A DNA stretch of 64,000 nt from Arthrobacter sp. 131MFCol6.1 (GCF_000374925.1 NZ_KB895548.1:117919-181918); one strand, 5' to 3'; positions 45,413-54,212 are shown, numbered from the stretch's first letter. Made by a program: numbers and translations. The notes: generated from the letters alone by a model not told the origin.

Positions 45413-45460
45413 ATGAATGAGCAGCGCATGCAGACCCCCGGCGCAGGATCGGGCCAGTGA
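45413..45460 (+). CDS. 15-codon leader ORF overlapping the topoisomerase start
   Basis: ATG at 45413 opens MNEQRMQTPGAGSGQ, whose TGA (45458-45460) overlaps the GTG of the topoisomerase gene. It lies right at the predicted transcript 5' end, so ribosomes could enter without a Shine-Dalgarno and re-initiate downstream. It could also simply be untranslated leader. The only evidence is position, the overlap and the -10 spacing. Confidence 0.4.
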   Translation: MNEQRMQTPGAGSGQ

Positions 45461-46458
45461 GGCTCCGCCACAGCAACGCGTCCGGCCGCGGATACCGCAG
45501 GGTTCCCGCCGGGACCGGGTTCAGTTACAAGGACCTGGACGGCTCCACTCTGCCGCCGGGCCCCGTGCGGGAACGGCTCGAGGGCATCGGGATCCCGCCG
45601 GCATGGACCGACGTCTGGATCGCCCCGTACGACAACGGGCACATCCAAGCCACGGGCGTCGACGCGGTGGGCCGGCGGCAGTACATCTACCATCCGAGCT
45701 GGCGGGAACGGAAGGACCGGCTGAAGTTCGACCGTTCGCTCCAGCTGGCCGAGACCCTGCCGACCGCACGCCGCCTGGTGACCATGGACCTGCGCTCGGA
45801 AGGCCTGACCCGGGAACGCGTGCTGGCGGCCGCCTTTCGGATGCTCGACAGCGGATCGCTGCGCGTCGGCTCGGAGCGCTACACCAACGAAAACGGCAGC
45901 CACGGCCTCGCCACCCTGCTCTGCGCCCACGTCAAGGTGCGCAAGAACGAACTCCGGCTCAGCTTCCCGGCCAAGAGCGGCAAGACGTGGGAGTCACGGA
46001 TCGACGACGCCGACCTCGCCGCCGTCGTGCGCCAGCTCAAGCGCCGCGGCGGCAACGCCCGGCTGCTGGCCTACAAGGACGGCCGCAATTGGCATCCGGT
46101 GTCGAGCACGGACATCAACGAGTACGTCAAGGAGCGCACAGGGGAGGACTTCACCGCGAAGGATTTCCGCACCCTTCGTGGGACGGCGGCGGCAGCGGTC
46201 AGCCTGGCTCTAAGCGGCCCGCAGGCGAAAGTCTCGGCCCGGAAGAGCGCGGTGAGCCAGGCCATGCAGGACGCGGCCGCGGTCCTGGGCAACACGCCGT
46301 CGATCGCCCGGAAAAGCTACGTGGATCCACGGCTGCTGGACCACTTCGCGGCGGGGGAGACGATCGACCCGAGGCGGCTGGATTCCGCCGAGTCCGAGAT
46401 CCGCGCCCTGCTGTACCAGGAAGGCGACGTGGTGCCGCTGCGGAAGGCCGCGGGCTAG
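45457..46458 (+). CDS. DNA topoisomerase IB (poxvirus/eukaryotic type)
   Basis: A 333 aa type IB topoisomerase that relaxes supercoils through a 3'-phosphotyrosine. The N-terminal DNA-binding part has PAWTDVWIAPYDNGHIQATG near 48; the catalytic part shows LRVGSERYTNENGSHG near 138, the Lys loop SFPAKSGKTW near 168, the Arg in KDFRTLRGTAAA near 230 and the nucleophile Y288 in RKSYVDPRLL. These match bacterial topoisomerase IB. It starts with GTG overlapping a leader ORF. Optional in bacteria; often in Arthrobacter-like genomes. Confidence 0.92.
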   Translation: MRLRHSNASGRGYRRVPAGTGFSYKDLDGSTLPPGPVRERLEGIGIPPAWTDVWIAPYDNGHIQATGVDAVGRRQYIYHPSWRERKDRLKFDRSLQLAETLPTARRLVTMDLRSEGLTRERVLAAAFRMLDSGSLRVGSERYTNENGSHGLATLLCAHVKVRKNELRLSFPAKSGKTWESRIDDADLAAVVRQLKRRGGNARLLAYKDGRNWHPVSSTDINEYVKERTGEDFTAKDFRTLRGTAAAAVSLALSGPQAKVSARKSAVSQAMQDAAAVLGNTPSIARKSYVDPRLLDHFAAGETIDPRRLDSAESEIRALLYQEGDVVPLRKAAG

Positions 46459-46491
46459 TAGCATCGCGCCGGCTTGGTTCGGCCGGCGCGG

Positions 46492-47352
46492 CTACATCCG
46501 GCCGAAGCGCGCCCGGACCAGCGCGAACACGCCGTAGGCAATGAACCCCGCCCCGATCGCCAGGAGCAGGTATGGGCCGAAGGGGTGGTCCCTGAGCGCC
46601 TTGAGGCTGCCGTCCAGGCCGGTGGAGGAACCGGGGTTGTTGGTCGCCGCGGCGATGACGAAGAGCAGCCCGGTCAGGATCAGCGCCAGCCCTTTCGACA
46701 CGTGGCCGGTGACGCCGAGCACGCTGATCAGCTTGCCGCGGCGGGTCCCTTCGAAATGCTGCAGTTCCTCCTTGAACTTCTTCCCGAAGCCCTTGACGAT
46801 GAAATACACGCCGATTCCCATGATGGTGAGCCCGAGGCCGACCAGGGCCGGGACCCCGAACGGTGACTGGACCAGTGCGGTGCTGAAATCCCGCGTCGAG
46901 TCGCCCGAATCGCCGCGCTGGCCGAGCCCGAAGCCCGCGAAGCTCAGCCCGACGCTCCCGTACGCAATGGCAAGGAAGCCGGAGGAAATGAGTTTGCCCA
47001 GCTGTTCCCGGCGCGGCAGGTGGCGGCCCCGGAGCGTCGCCTCGCTCAGCTGCCAGAGCGCGAGGCCCGCGCAGGCGATGCAGGCCGCCCACATCACGGC
47101 CGGCCCCCAGGGGTTGGCGGCGAGTTGTTCGATGGCGCCGGTGGGTTCGGCCTGGCCCGGCGCGCCCAGGACCAGGGCGACGGCGATGGCCCCGATCACG
47201 ATATGAAGCACTGCCATGACGGCGAACCCCGAACGTGCGACGACGTCGAGCACGCTACTGTTCGACGCCGCTTCCGCAGAGTCGACGGCGTCGCCGATGG
47301 CGGCTTCGATCCCGGACTTTTCTTCTGCCACGTTGATGCTGCCAAACCTCAT
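46492..47352 (-). CDS. DUF1206 membrane protein
   Basis: A 286 aa membrane protein with three copies of a two-helix unit: about 37-100 (ARSGFAVMAVLHIVIGAIAVAL), 120-190 (SSGFLAIAYGSVGLSFAGFGL) and 210-280 (VTGHVSKGLALILTGLLFVIAAA). Each unit has the G-x-x-A/S helix pattern and a closing W/F-G segment typical of DUF1206. Function unknown; the family is common in actinobacteria and cyanobacteria. ATG 47352. Divergent from the next gene. Confidence 0.85.
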   Translation of the reverse strand: MRFGSINVAEEKSGIEAAIGDAVDSAEAASNSSVLDVVARSGFAVMAVLHIVIGAIAVALVLGAPGQAEPTGAIEQLAANPWGPAVMWAACIACAGLALWQLSEATLRGRHLPRREQLGKLISSGFLAIAYGSVGLSFAGFGLGQRGDSGDSTRDFSTALVQSPFGVPALVGLGLTIMGIGVYFIVKGFGKKFKEELQHFEGTRRGKLISVLGVTGHVSKGLALILTGLLFVIAAATNNPGSSTGLDGSLKALRDHPFGPYLLLAIGAGFIAYGVFALVRARFGRM

Positions 47353-47479
47353 CTGGTCCGGTGGACCAATGTCGTGCCCCGGCGGCGTGCCGGTGGTGTG
47401 CTGGTGTGCCTGCGGTGGTGTGTCTACCCGCCGATTCTACGCGCGGCGAAGCGGCAGCCGCGTGGACTACCGCGTTTTT

Positions 47480-47495
47480 GGTAAGTGTGCTTACC
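47480..47495. promoter_or_regulatory. Perfect palindrome GGTAAG-TGTG-CTTACC
   Basis: 6 bp arms, about 98 nt before the small membrane protein gene. Best of the three TAAG-N4-CTTA sites (9709, 13167, 47480). Confidence 0.45.
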
Positions 47496-47592
47496 ATGGC
47501 CGGGTCATGGCCCCGCTCGTGGACATGCCGCGGACCGGCAGCCTTGCTGCCCCTGCGATTCGGATTCGAAGACAGACGATAGGAAGCTCAAC

Positions 47593-48129
47593 ATGGCAGG
47601 TAATCTTGTTGCCCGATCCATTCACGACCTGACGGCAGCCGCCTGGTTCGGCGGTTCCCTGATGGGCGCCATTGGGCTCAACGGTGCAACGGCTGTTGCC
47701 AAGGACCCGGCGGAACGTACCCGCCTCTCAAGCCTGGGCTGGAAGAAGTGGGCGCCGTACCAGACGGCGGCGTTTGGGGCGCATTTCCTTTCGGGCCTCG
47801 CCGTCATGTGGGAGAACAAGGGCCGCATGGCCAAGCAGGACGGCGTCACGCGGCTGAGCGTCTACAAGTCCGTCGTCACCCTCGCCGGCGCCGCTGTGAC
47901 CCTGTACGCGGGCCTGCAGGGAGCCAAGGTCGAAAAACTGGCCGCCGAGGGCGCCAAGGGTGCCACCGAGCCCAAGCCTGGCGCCTCCGAGGAACTCCGT
48001 TCCGCGCAGCAGCAGCTGAAGATGCTTCAGTGGGCCATCCCCGTGTTCGCCGGCTGGGTGATTGTTCTCGGCGCCAAGCACGGCGAGATGCAGCGCCCCA
48101 AGAACGTCCTGAAGGGCCTGGTCCGCTAG
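47593..48129 (+). CDS. Small membrane protein of unknown function
   Basis: 178 aa with three to four hydrophobic segments (WFGGSLMGAIGLNG; AAFGAHFLSGLAVMW; VVTLAGAAVTLYAGLQ; IPVFAGWVIVLGA) and a central polar loop rich in Ala, Lys and Glu. I do not recognise a named family. It looks like membrane stress proteins seen near general-stress genes, but that is only an impression. ATG 47593 follows AGGAAG; the longer frame to 47485 is rejected. A TAAG-N4-CTTA palindrome lies upstream and a perfect 21 bp hairpin follows. Confidence 0.65.
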   Translation: MAGNLVARSIHDLTAAAWFGGSLMGAIGLNGATAVAKDPAERTRLSSLGWKKWAPYQTAAFGAHFLSGLAVMWENKGRMAKQDGVTRLSVYKSVVTLAGAAVTLYAGLQGAKVEKLAAEGAKGATEPKPGASEELRSAQQQLKMLQWAIPVFAGWVIVLGAKHGEMQRPKNVLKGLVR

Positions 48130-48149
48130 CCCCGGCACAACCCGGTAAA

Positions 48150-48196
48150 TGCCACTGGAGGGGCCGGAACATCGCGTTCCGGCCCCTCCAGTGGCA
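48150..48196. terminator. Perfect 21 bp bidirectional terminator
   Basis: Arms 48150-48170 and 48176-48196 with a 5 nt loop between the convergent small membrane protein and P-type ATPase genes. Confidence 0.85.
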
Positions 48197-48222
48197 GGTC
48201 CGCTCACGCTGGAACGGGGCAC

Positions 48223-50991
48223 TCACGCCGGAACAGGGGGAGCCGAGACTGCGGCCCGGTTCTTCGATTCCCGGGCCCGCAGGATGATCTTGAACAGTTC
48301 ACCGAGGAACAGCAGCACCACGCCCGGCACCAGGCAGAGCAGCCACTGCTGGCCGGTGAGCGGCTCGGTGCCGAACAGGTCCTGCATCACCCTCATCTGG
48401 GTGATCAGCATCGAGCCGAGGACGGCCCACGCGAACGCCCAAAGCAGCTTCGGGTTGGACACCGTGGCGGGCCCGAAGGCGCTCTCGGTCGGGTAACGCA
48501 GATTGAGCGCCACGAAGATGTTCATCAGCCCCAGCCCCACCACGGCCATGGTCTGGCCGACCTCCAGGGAACCGTAGGTGGTCTTGCCGATCTGCACGAG
48601 GATCAGCGTCGCGGCCGCCATGAAAAGCCCGACGACGAACAGGCGCACCATCATCGACCGGACGAGGATCGGCTGATTGAAGGGCCGGGGCTTGCGGTCC
48701 ATGATGCCCGGCGTCGCGAGATCCAGGCCCATCACCGCCCCGATCGGGGCGACGATCGCCATGTGGATCCACAGCACCTGGGCCGGACTGAGCAGGGCCG
48801 TGCCTGCGATGGCGAACGCCGAGGATCCGATGAACGCCAGAATGAACATGAACAGGTTGGCGACCTGGATCCGGATGAACTTCTGCAGGTTGTCGTACAC
48901 GAGCCGGCCCTCTTCGACCGCCGCGACGATGGTGGCAAAGTTGTCGTCAGCCAGGATCATTTTGGCCGCGCCCTTGGCGACGTCGGTGCCGGTGATCCCC
49001 ATCGCGATCCCGATGTCGGCAGCTGCAATGGCCGGTGCGTCGTTCACGCCGTCGCCGGTCATGGCGACGATGTTGCCCTTGCGCTTGAGCACCTCGACCA
49101 GCCTGACCTTGTGTTCGGGGGCGACACGGGCAATCACGCCGATCCCGTCCACCTGGCTGTCGGCCTCCGCGTCGCTCATGGCCGCGAACTCGGCCCCGGT
49201 CACCGCGCGGCCCCTGATGCCCAGTTCCTCGGCGATTGCCGCAGCCGTGACGGCGTGGTCGCCCGTGATCATCCGGACCCGGATGCCGGCGTGCTTTGCC
49301 CTGGCGATGGCGGCCACCGCCTCGGCGCGCGGCGGGTCCACCTCGCCGATCAGCGCCGAAATCTCCAGGTCCTGCATCAGCGCCATCAGGTCACCCGAAG
49401 GCTGGAACGTCGCCGGGTCGAACTCGCGCTGCGCCAGGGCGAGCACCCGCCTGCCCTGGCTGGCAATGCGATCGTTCTCGGCAAGCACCTTGCCCCGCAT
49501 TTCGTCGGTGAGACGCTCGGAGCGACCGCCCGGCATCCGGCCGAAAGAGGACCTGCTCAGGAGGACGTCGGGTGCCCCCTTCACGTAGGCCCGGATCACG
49601 GGCCTGCCATCGGCCCCCGGCATCCGGTGGAACGTGGCCATGAACTTGTAATCGGAATCGAACGGTACCGACGCCACACGCGGGTTGTTCCGGCGGAATT
49701 CCCTGACGTCCACGCCGCCCTTCTGTGCGAGCACGTACAGTGCCGCCTCGGTGGGGTCCCCGACCACCTCGCCGTCGTTGATATCGGAGTCGTTGCACAG
49801 GGCGCAGGAGTACATCACGTAGTCCAGGTCCCGCTCGGCGTCGCCGGTGGTCCGTTGAATCTGACCGTCGAAGCTGTAGCCCTCACCGCTGACGGTGTAG
49901 TGGTGCTGCACGGTCGTGATCTCGCGCACCGTCATCTGGTTCAGGGTCAGGGTGCCGGTCTTGTCCGAATTGATGGCCGACGTGGAGCCCAGGGTCTCGA
50001 CCGCAGGGAGAACCTTCATGATGGCGTTCTTTTTGGCCATATTGACCGACCCGACGGAGAGGATGGTGGTGACGACGGCGGGCAGCGCGTCCGGGATGGA
50101 GCCGACGGCCAGCGCCACACCGATTCCGAAGAGCACCGCGAAGGACTCGCCCGAGGCCAGGCCCATTACGACGATGGCGATAAACGCGAAGAGGGCCGCG
50201 ACAATGATGAAGATGGTGAGCCGGTCCACCTGCTTGGTCAGCGGAGTCTTCTCCGCCTTCTGTCCGGACAGCATGTGGGCGATGTGGCCGACCTCCGACC
50301 CCATGCCGGTGGTGGTGACGAGGATTTCGCCATGGCCCCGCGTCACGTTCGTGTTCATGAACGCCATGTTCAGGCGGTCGCCGATGCCGACGTCGTGCCG
50401 GCCGATGGTCGCGGTGTCCTTCTCGACGGCGACGCTCTCCCCGGTCAGGGCGCCCTCCTCGATCTGGAGGGTTGCCGCCAGGATGATCCGGCCGTCCGCG
50501 GGGACGCGGTCACCGGCGTCGACCACCACGATGTCGCCGGGGACGATCTGCTCGGCGGGGAGCTCCACAACGTCACCGTCGCGGCGCACCTTGGCCATAG
50601 CCTTCATCATCTGCCCCAGGGAGGCGGCGGCTTCCTCGGCCTTGCCCTCCTGGTGGTAGCCCAGCCACGCGTTGAACAGCGTCAGCAGGGCCAGACCAAT
50701 AGCGGTTCCGTATTCCGCGATCAGCAAGCTGACCAGGGCGGCGACCACAAGGACGATCTGCATGTAGTCCTGATAGTGCTTGAAGAACCGTTTCCACACC
50801 GGCTCCTGCTTTGCGGCGGCCAGGGCGTTCGGGCCGTACTCCTGCAGCCGCTGCTGCGCCTCTCCCGTGCTCAACCCGCCAACCGGATCCACCTTCAGCT
50901 CGGCCGCCACTTCCGCCGGCGCCAGCGCGTACCAGCTCGCGTCCGCCTCCGCCGGGGCCACCCCAGCTACTGCTCCGGGATCGTCGCTCAT
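48223..50991 (-). CDS. P-type ATPase, type IIA-like with altered ion-site residues
   Basis: A 922 aa cation pump. Present are the N-terminal cation ATPase domain, the actuator TGES loop (IEEGALTGESVAVEKD near 175), phosphorylation site D343 in SDKTGTLTLNQMTV, KGAPDVLL near 455, MITGDH near 560 and TGDGVNDAPAIAAADIGIAMG near 640. The M4 motif is SIPDALPA rather than the PEGLP of Ca pumps, and the M6 region reads LWIHMAIVAPIGAVMGLD, without the Asn and Asp that bind Ca. So Ca transport is doubtful and another cation (Mg, Mn, Na, K) is possible. ATG 50991 has GAGGAAG upstream. It follows a PPK2 gene by 28 nt. Confidence 0.9.
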   Translation of the reverse strand: MSDDPGAVAGVAPAEADASWYALAPAEVAAELKVDPVGGLSTGEAQQRLQEYGPNALAAAKQEPVWKRFFKHYQDYMQIVLVVAALVSLLIAEYGTAIGLALLTLFNAWLGYHQEGKAEEAAASLGQMMKAMAKVRRDGDVVELPAEQIVPGDIVVVDAGDRVPADGRIILAATLQIEEGALTGESVAVEKDTATIGRHDVGIGDRLNMAFMNTNVTRGHGEILVTTTGMGSEVGHIAHMLSGQKAEKTPLTKQVDRLTIFIIVAALFAFIAIVVMGLASGESFAVLFGIGVALAVGSIPDALPAVVTTILSVGSVNMAKKNAIMKVLPAVETLGSTSAINSDKTGTLTLNQMTVREITTVQHHYTVSGEGYSFDGQIQRTTGDAERDLDYVMYSCALCNDSDINDGEVVGDPTEAALYVLAQKGGVDVREFRRNNPRVASVPFDSDYKFMATFHRMPGADGRPVIRAYVKGAPDVLLSRSSFGRMPGGRSERLTDEMRGKVLAENDRIASQGRRVLALAQREFDPATFQPSGDLMALMQDLEISALIGEVDPPRAEAVAAIARAKHAGIRVRMITGDHAVTAAAIAEELGIRGRAVTGAEFAAMSDAEADSQVDGIGVIARVAPEHKVRLVEVLKRKGNIVAMTGDGVNDAPAIAAADIGIAMGITGTDVAKGAAKMILADDNFATIVAAVEEGRLVYDNLQKFIRIQVANLFMFILAFIGSSAFAIAGTALLSPAQVLWIHMAIVAPIGAVMGLDLATPGIMDRKPRPFNQPILVRSMMVRLFVVGLFMAAATLILVQIGKTTYGSLEVGQTMAVVGLGLMNIFVALNLRYPTESAFGPATVSNPKLLWAFAWAVLGSMLITQMRVMQDLFGTEPLTGQQWLLCLVPGVVLLFLGELFKIILRARESKNRAAVSAPPVPA

Positions 50992-51019
50992 GACTTCCTC
51001 CTCATCGCCGGGTGCGGTG

Positions 51020-51853
51020 CTAGAACGGGGTGGGGATGTGCCGAACGGCCAGTGCCGGCTCGGTGTAATCGCCAGCCTTCTGGCGCTTGGGGAGTTCGAC
51101 GTCGAGCCCCGGGTACGGCTCGTAGGGCACCTGGCTGAGGATATGGCTGATGACGTTGAGCCGGCCGCGCTTCTTGATGTCATTGTGCGCGACGTACCAC
51201 GGCGCCCAGGCGGTGTCGGTCGCCTCGAACATGGCGTCCCGGGCCCGGGAGTAGTCGTACCACCGTTTGTAGGACTTCAGGTCCATCGGAGAGAGTTTCC
51301 AGGTCTTGCGGGGATCGTCCATGCGGCTCTCGAGCCGCCTGGTCTGCTCGTCCGCGCTGACCTCGAGCCAGTACTTGAGCAGGATGATGCCGGAGTCGAC
51401 CATCGCCTTCTCCACCATCGGAGTCATGTCGAGGAACCTCTGGGTCTGCTCCGGGGTGCAGAAACCCATCACCCGCTCCACGCCCGCACGGTTGTACCAG
51501 CTGCGATCGAAGATGACCACCTCGCCCGCCGCCGGGAAGTGCGACATGTACCGCTGGAGGTACATCTGCGACTTCTCCCGCTCGGTCGGTGTGGGGAGCG
51601 CCACCACGCGGAACACCCGGGGGCTCACCCGCTCGACGATGCGCTTGATCGTGCCGCCCTTGCCGGCCGTGTCGCGGCCTTCGAAGACGATGCAGATCTT
51701 GGCTCCGGTGGACTTCACCCACTCCTGCATGGCGACCAGTTCACCCTGCAGGACGGCCATCTCCGCTTCGTACTCCTTGCGCGACATCTTCTTCCCGGCG
51801 CGCTCGTCCTCTGCGTCGGAGCCCTTGGTCTTTTTCTTCTTCTTGCCCACCAT
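51020..51853 (-). CDS. ppk2: Polyphosphate kinase 2
   Basis: A 277 aa PPK2, which transfers phosphate between polyphosphate and nucleotides. Walker A FEGRDTAGKGGTIKRI near 56, the lid-type FDRSWYNRAGVERVMGFC near 117, and the conserved RRLESRMDDPRKTWKLSPMDL near 186 are visible. The N-terminus has a Lys-rich stretch (GKKKKKTKG). ATG 51853 follows AGGAGG. Class I PPK2s prefer ADP or GDP. Upstream of a P-type ATPase, it could provide nucleotide locally, but this is inference. Confidence 0.92.
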   Translation of the reverse strand: MVGKKKKKTKGSDAEDERAGKKMSRKEYEAEMAVLQGELVAMQEWVKSTGAKICIVFEGRDTAGKGGTIKRIVERVSPRVFRVVALPTPTEREKSQMYLQRYMSHFPAAGEVVIFDRSWYNRAGVERVMGFCTPEQTQRFLDMTPMVEKAMVDSGIILLKYWLEVSADEQTRRLESRMDDPRKTWKLSPMDLKSYKRWYDYSRARDAMFEATDTAWAPWYVAHNDIKKRGRLNVISHILSQVPYEPYPGLDVELPKRQKAGDYTEPALAVRHIPTPF

Positions 51854-52230
51854 CGACCTCCTCGCGACGTACTTGCTGAGGTAAACCACACGCTGCGACA
51901 CCGGCGAGACGTTCATCCAACGAGACCGGCACCCCGGCCCGGGGACCAGGGCGCAACTGCATTTGTCGCGGGCACCCTCGTGCGGCGTCCTGCCATTCTT
52001 AGTGTTGACCGCGGCTGGGGTCCGGTCTACGGCACTAAGACCCTAATGGGCGTCCGCGGAACCGGGTGTCCCAGTCGAGCCGGCCCCTGCTGCTGGGCGC
52101 AGGGGCCGGCCGTCTGGACTCGGCGCTGACGCCGATGATGGCGGGAACCCGCCCGGCCGCGAGGCCGGTGCGCGGGTGGCGGCCGCCACTGAGACAGAGC
52201 ATCTTCCGTTCACCTTGGGAATCCCTTGGG
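51854..52230. other. Intergenic region upstream of ppk2 and downstream of the GntR gene
   Basis: 377 nt. Contains the ppk2 promoter area (not resolved to a box) and a terminator hairpin at 52079-52110 for the GntR gene. No gene with support seen. Confidence 0.7.
52079..52110. terminator. Terminator hairpin after the GntR gene
   Basis: GCCGGCCCCTGC pairs with GCAGGGGCCGGC, 12 bp, 8 nt loop. Confidence 0.65.
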
Positions 52231-52911
52231 CTACTCCTGGAGCCATTCCGCGCAGGAATTCAGGTTCCGGGTGACGCTCTCGACGGCGGCCGCCTCGTCG
52301 CGGTCGGAAATCGCGGCCACGAGTTCGTCGTGGCCCTCCTGCGGCAGGCCGTTGAAGCCTCCCCGCCGCTGCTGGCGGAGCAGGTCATTGTGGAATACGC
52401 TGCCGAAGCTGACATACAGCTCATGCAGCAGCGGGTTGGCGGACGCCTGCGCCACGCGCGCATGGAAGTCCCAGTCTGCCCGGGCCCACGCGGCGTAGTC
52501 CTCGGCCAGCCAGGCGGCACGGCGGGCGGTGAGCAAACCGCGCAGGGCGGTGAGGTCGTCGGCCGTCGCGTGGCGTGCAGCGAGCCGGGCCGCCTGGGTG
52601 TCCAGCCCGACACGGACCTCGAGGATGTGCTCTTGGGAGTGGTCCTGATACATCCGCTGCGTGGCGCCTGCGATCTCGCTCGTCGCGCGGACGTAGGTGC
52701 CGTCCCCGCGGCGGACCTCGAGCATTCCGCTGTGGGCGAGCGCCTTGATGGCCTCGCGCAGGGTGCCACGGGAGACCCCGAACGCGGCCATCAGCTCAGG
52801 TTCGGCCGGAATGCGCTGCTGCAGCGGCCACTCGCCCGAGTGGATCAGGGCCCGCAGCTTAGCAGTGATTTCCTCCGCCAGCGGCGGCCGGTGCGAAGCC
52901 GTGAGGGTCAT
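52231..52911 (-). CDS. GntR-family (FadR-type) transcriptional regulator
   Basis: A 226 aa regulator with an N-terminal winged helix (LIHSGEWPLQQRIPAEPELMAAFGVSRGTLREAIKALAHSGML, residues 20-62) and a C-terminal all-helical FCD domain with metal-binding-type residues (DFHARVAQASANPLLHELY near 150). FCD regulators bind carboxylates and repress adjacent transporter or catabolic genes. The ATG overlaps the stop of the MFS gene (ATGA), so both are co-translated from the MFS promoter. Ligand unknown. Downstream lies a terminator. Confidence 0.88.
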   Translation of the reverse strand: MTLTASHRPPLAEEITAKLRALIHSGEWPLQQRIPAEPELMAAFGVSRGTLREAIKALAHSGMLEVRRGDGTYVRATSEIAGATQRMYQDHSQEHILEVRVGLDTQAARLAARHATADDLTALRGLLTARRAAWLAEDYAAWARADWDFHARVAQASANPLLHELYVSFGSVFHNDLLRQQRRGGFNGLPQEGHDELVAAISDRDEAAAVESVTRNLNSCAEWLQE

Positions 52912-54200
52912 CGCCGGGTTCCTTCCGAGGAGTGAGGGGTGGCCGCCCGCAGCTTCTTGGCCGCCAGTTCCCTGGCCCGCAGCTCCTTCGGTCCCGCCGA
53001 GAGGAGGTGGCCTACCGCGATCTGGCCGAGGGCCACGGCCAGCAGCAGGGCCAGGGGCAGCGTCCAGGAATTGGTGGCGCTGTGCAACAGGCCCATGCCG
53101 AACGGCCCGAGCGTCGCCAGCAGATACCCGGCGGACTGGGCCACGGTGGACAGCGCGGTGGTCTCGGCCGTGCTGCGGCCGCTGCGGCTGATCATCACCA
53201 TGACCAGCGGGAAGATGCCGAGTCCGAAGCCGACCAGCACAGCGGTCAGTGGAGACCAGGCAGGGGGCAGGACCAGCATGGCCAGGATGCCCAGGGCCAT
53301 CGTCACGGTGGCAAGGTAGAACGCCGTCCGCAACATCCGGGGGCGTGAGCCGATGGCCACCAGCACCATGCCGGCGGGGACGGAGACGAGCTGCATGAGT
53401 CCGAACATGAGCCCGCTGTCGGAGGCGGTGAGGCCCATGGTGGCCAGCATGTAGGGGAACCAGCTGAGCACGGCATAGGCCAGGAGCGCCTGCACCGTGA
53501 AGCCGAGGGTGATCAGCGCGCCCGTGCGGGTCCGCAGCAGGGGCCATGGCGAAACCCGGGCAGCCTTGCCGGCGGAAGCGTTGCGGTGGGCGTGTACCGC
53601 GATCGGGAGGAAGCCGAGGCAGGCGCCCAGGGCCAGGAATCCGATCGCGCCGACGCCCGCCGAGGGCGAGCCCAGGGCCTGGGCCACCGGAACGATCAGC
53701 ACGGCGGTGGCGGTGGCGCCCGTGGTCATGGTCAGCGTGTAGACGGCGGTCATGAGGGACGTGCGGTCCGCGAAGTGCACCCGGATGAACGAGGGCATGG
53801 CCACGTTGCAGATGGCCAGCCCGGACATCCCCGCCACGGTACCGGCCAGCAGCATCCCGGTGGACGGGACGCCGCGGAGCAGCAGCCCGGCCGCCAGCAT
53901 CACGAGGGAGAGCAGGATGGCTTTTTCCAGCCCCAACTGCCGGGTAAGCCAGGACGTGGCAGCACCGGCCACGGCGAAACACAGCGTGGGGATTGAGGGG
54001 AGCAGGGCTGCGATCAGCGGGCCATAACCCAGGACAGCCTGCAGGTCGTGGAAGAGCGCGGCGGCGCCGGTGATGCCGGCGCGCAGGTTGAGCCCGATGA
54101 GCACGAGCGCCACGACGCCGGCGACAATCACGCCGCGCGGGCGGACCGCGCCGGGTGGAGCTGTCTGGGAAGGTGCGGAAACCGCCGTGCTGCTAGCCAT
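52908..54200 (-). CDS. CynX/NimT-family MFS transporter
   Basis: A 430 aa transporter with twelve predicted helices. LIGLNLRAGITGAAALFHDLQ near 35 is characteristic of the CynX/NimT family (cyanate, 2-nitroimidazole and related exporters). The polar loop between helices 6 and 7 (HAHRNASAGKAARVSPW) and a basic C-terminal tail are visible. Its GntR partner overlaps its stop. Substrate unknown. ATG 54200 is preceded by TAACCT and 6 nt, a leaderless layout. Confidence 0.8.
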   Translation of the reverse strand: MASSTAVSAPSQTAPPGAVRPRGVIVAGVVALVLIGLNLRAGITGAAALFHDLQAVLGYGPLIAALLPSIPTLCFAVAGAATSWLTRQLGLEKAILLSLVMLAAGLLLRGVPSTGMLLAGTVAGMSGLAICNVAMPSFIRVHFADRTSLMTAVYTLTMTTGATATAVLIVPVAQALGSPSAGVGAIGFLALGACLGFLPIAVHAHRNASAGKAARVSPWPLLRTRTGALITLGFTVQALLAYAVLSWFPYMLATMGLTASDSGLMFGLMQLVSVPAGMVLVAIGSRPRMLRTAFYLATVTMALGILAMLVLPPAWSPLTAVLVGFGLGIFPLVMVMISRSGRSTAETTALSTVAQSAGYLLATLGPFGMGLLHSATNSWTLPLALLLAVALGQIAVGHLLSAGPKELRARELAAKKLRAATPHSSEGTRR

Positions 54201-54206
54201 AGCTAA

Positions 54207-54212
54207 AGGTTA
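54207..54212 (-). promoter_or_regulatory. Predicted -10 box, leaderless MFS-GntR operon
   Basis: TAACCT on the − strand, 6 nt, ATG at 54200. Confidence 0.45.

Noticed and set aside
43810..45930. 706-codon open frame on the − strand across fprA
   Set aside because: Shadow of fprA. No conserved motifs, and it would cross the family A palindrome and the topoisomerase promoter.
45417..46544. 375-codon frame overlapping the topoisomerase gene in another + frame
   Set aside because: Arg/Gly/Pro-rich shadow. The topoisomerase IB catalytic residues are in the frame starting at 45457.
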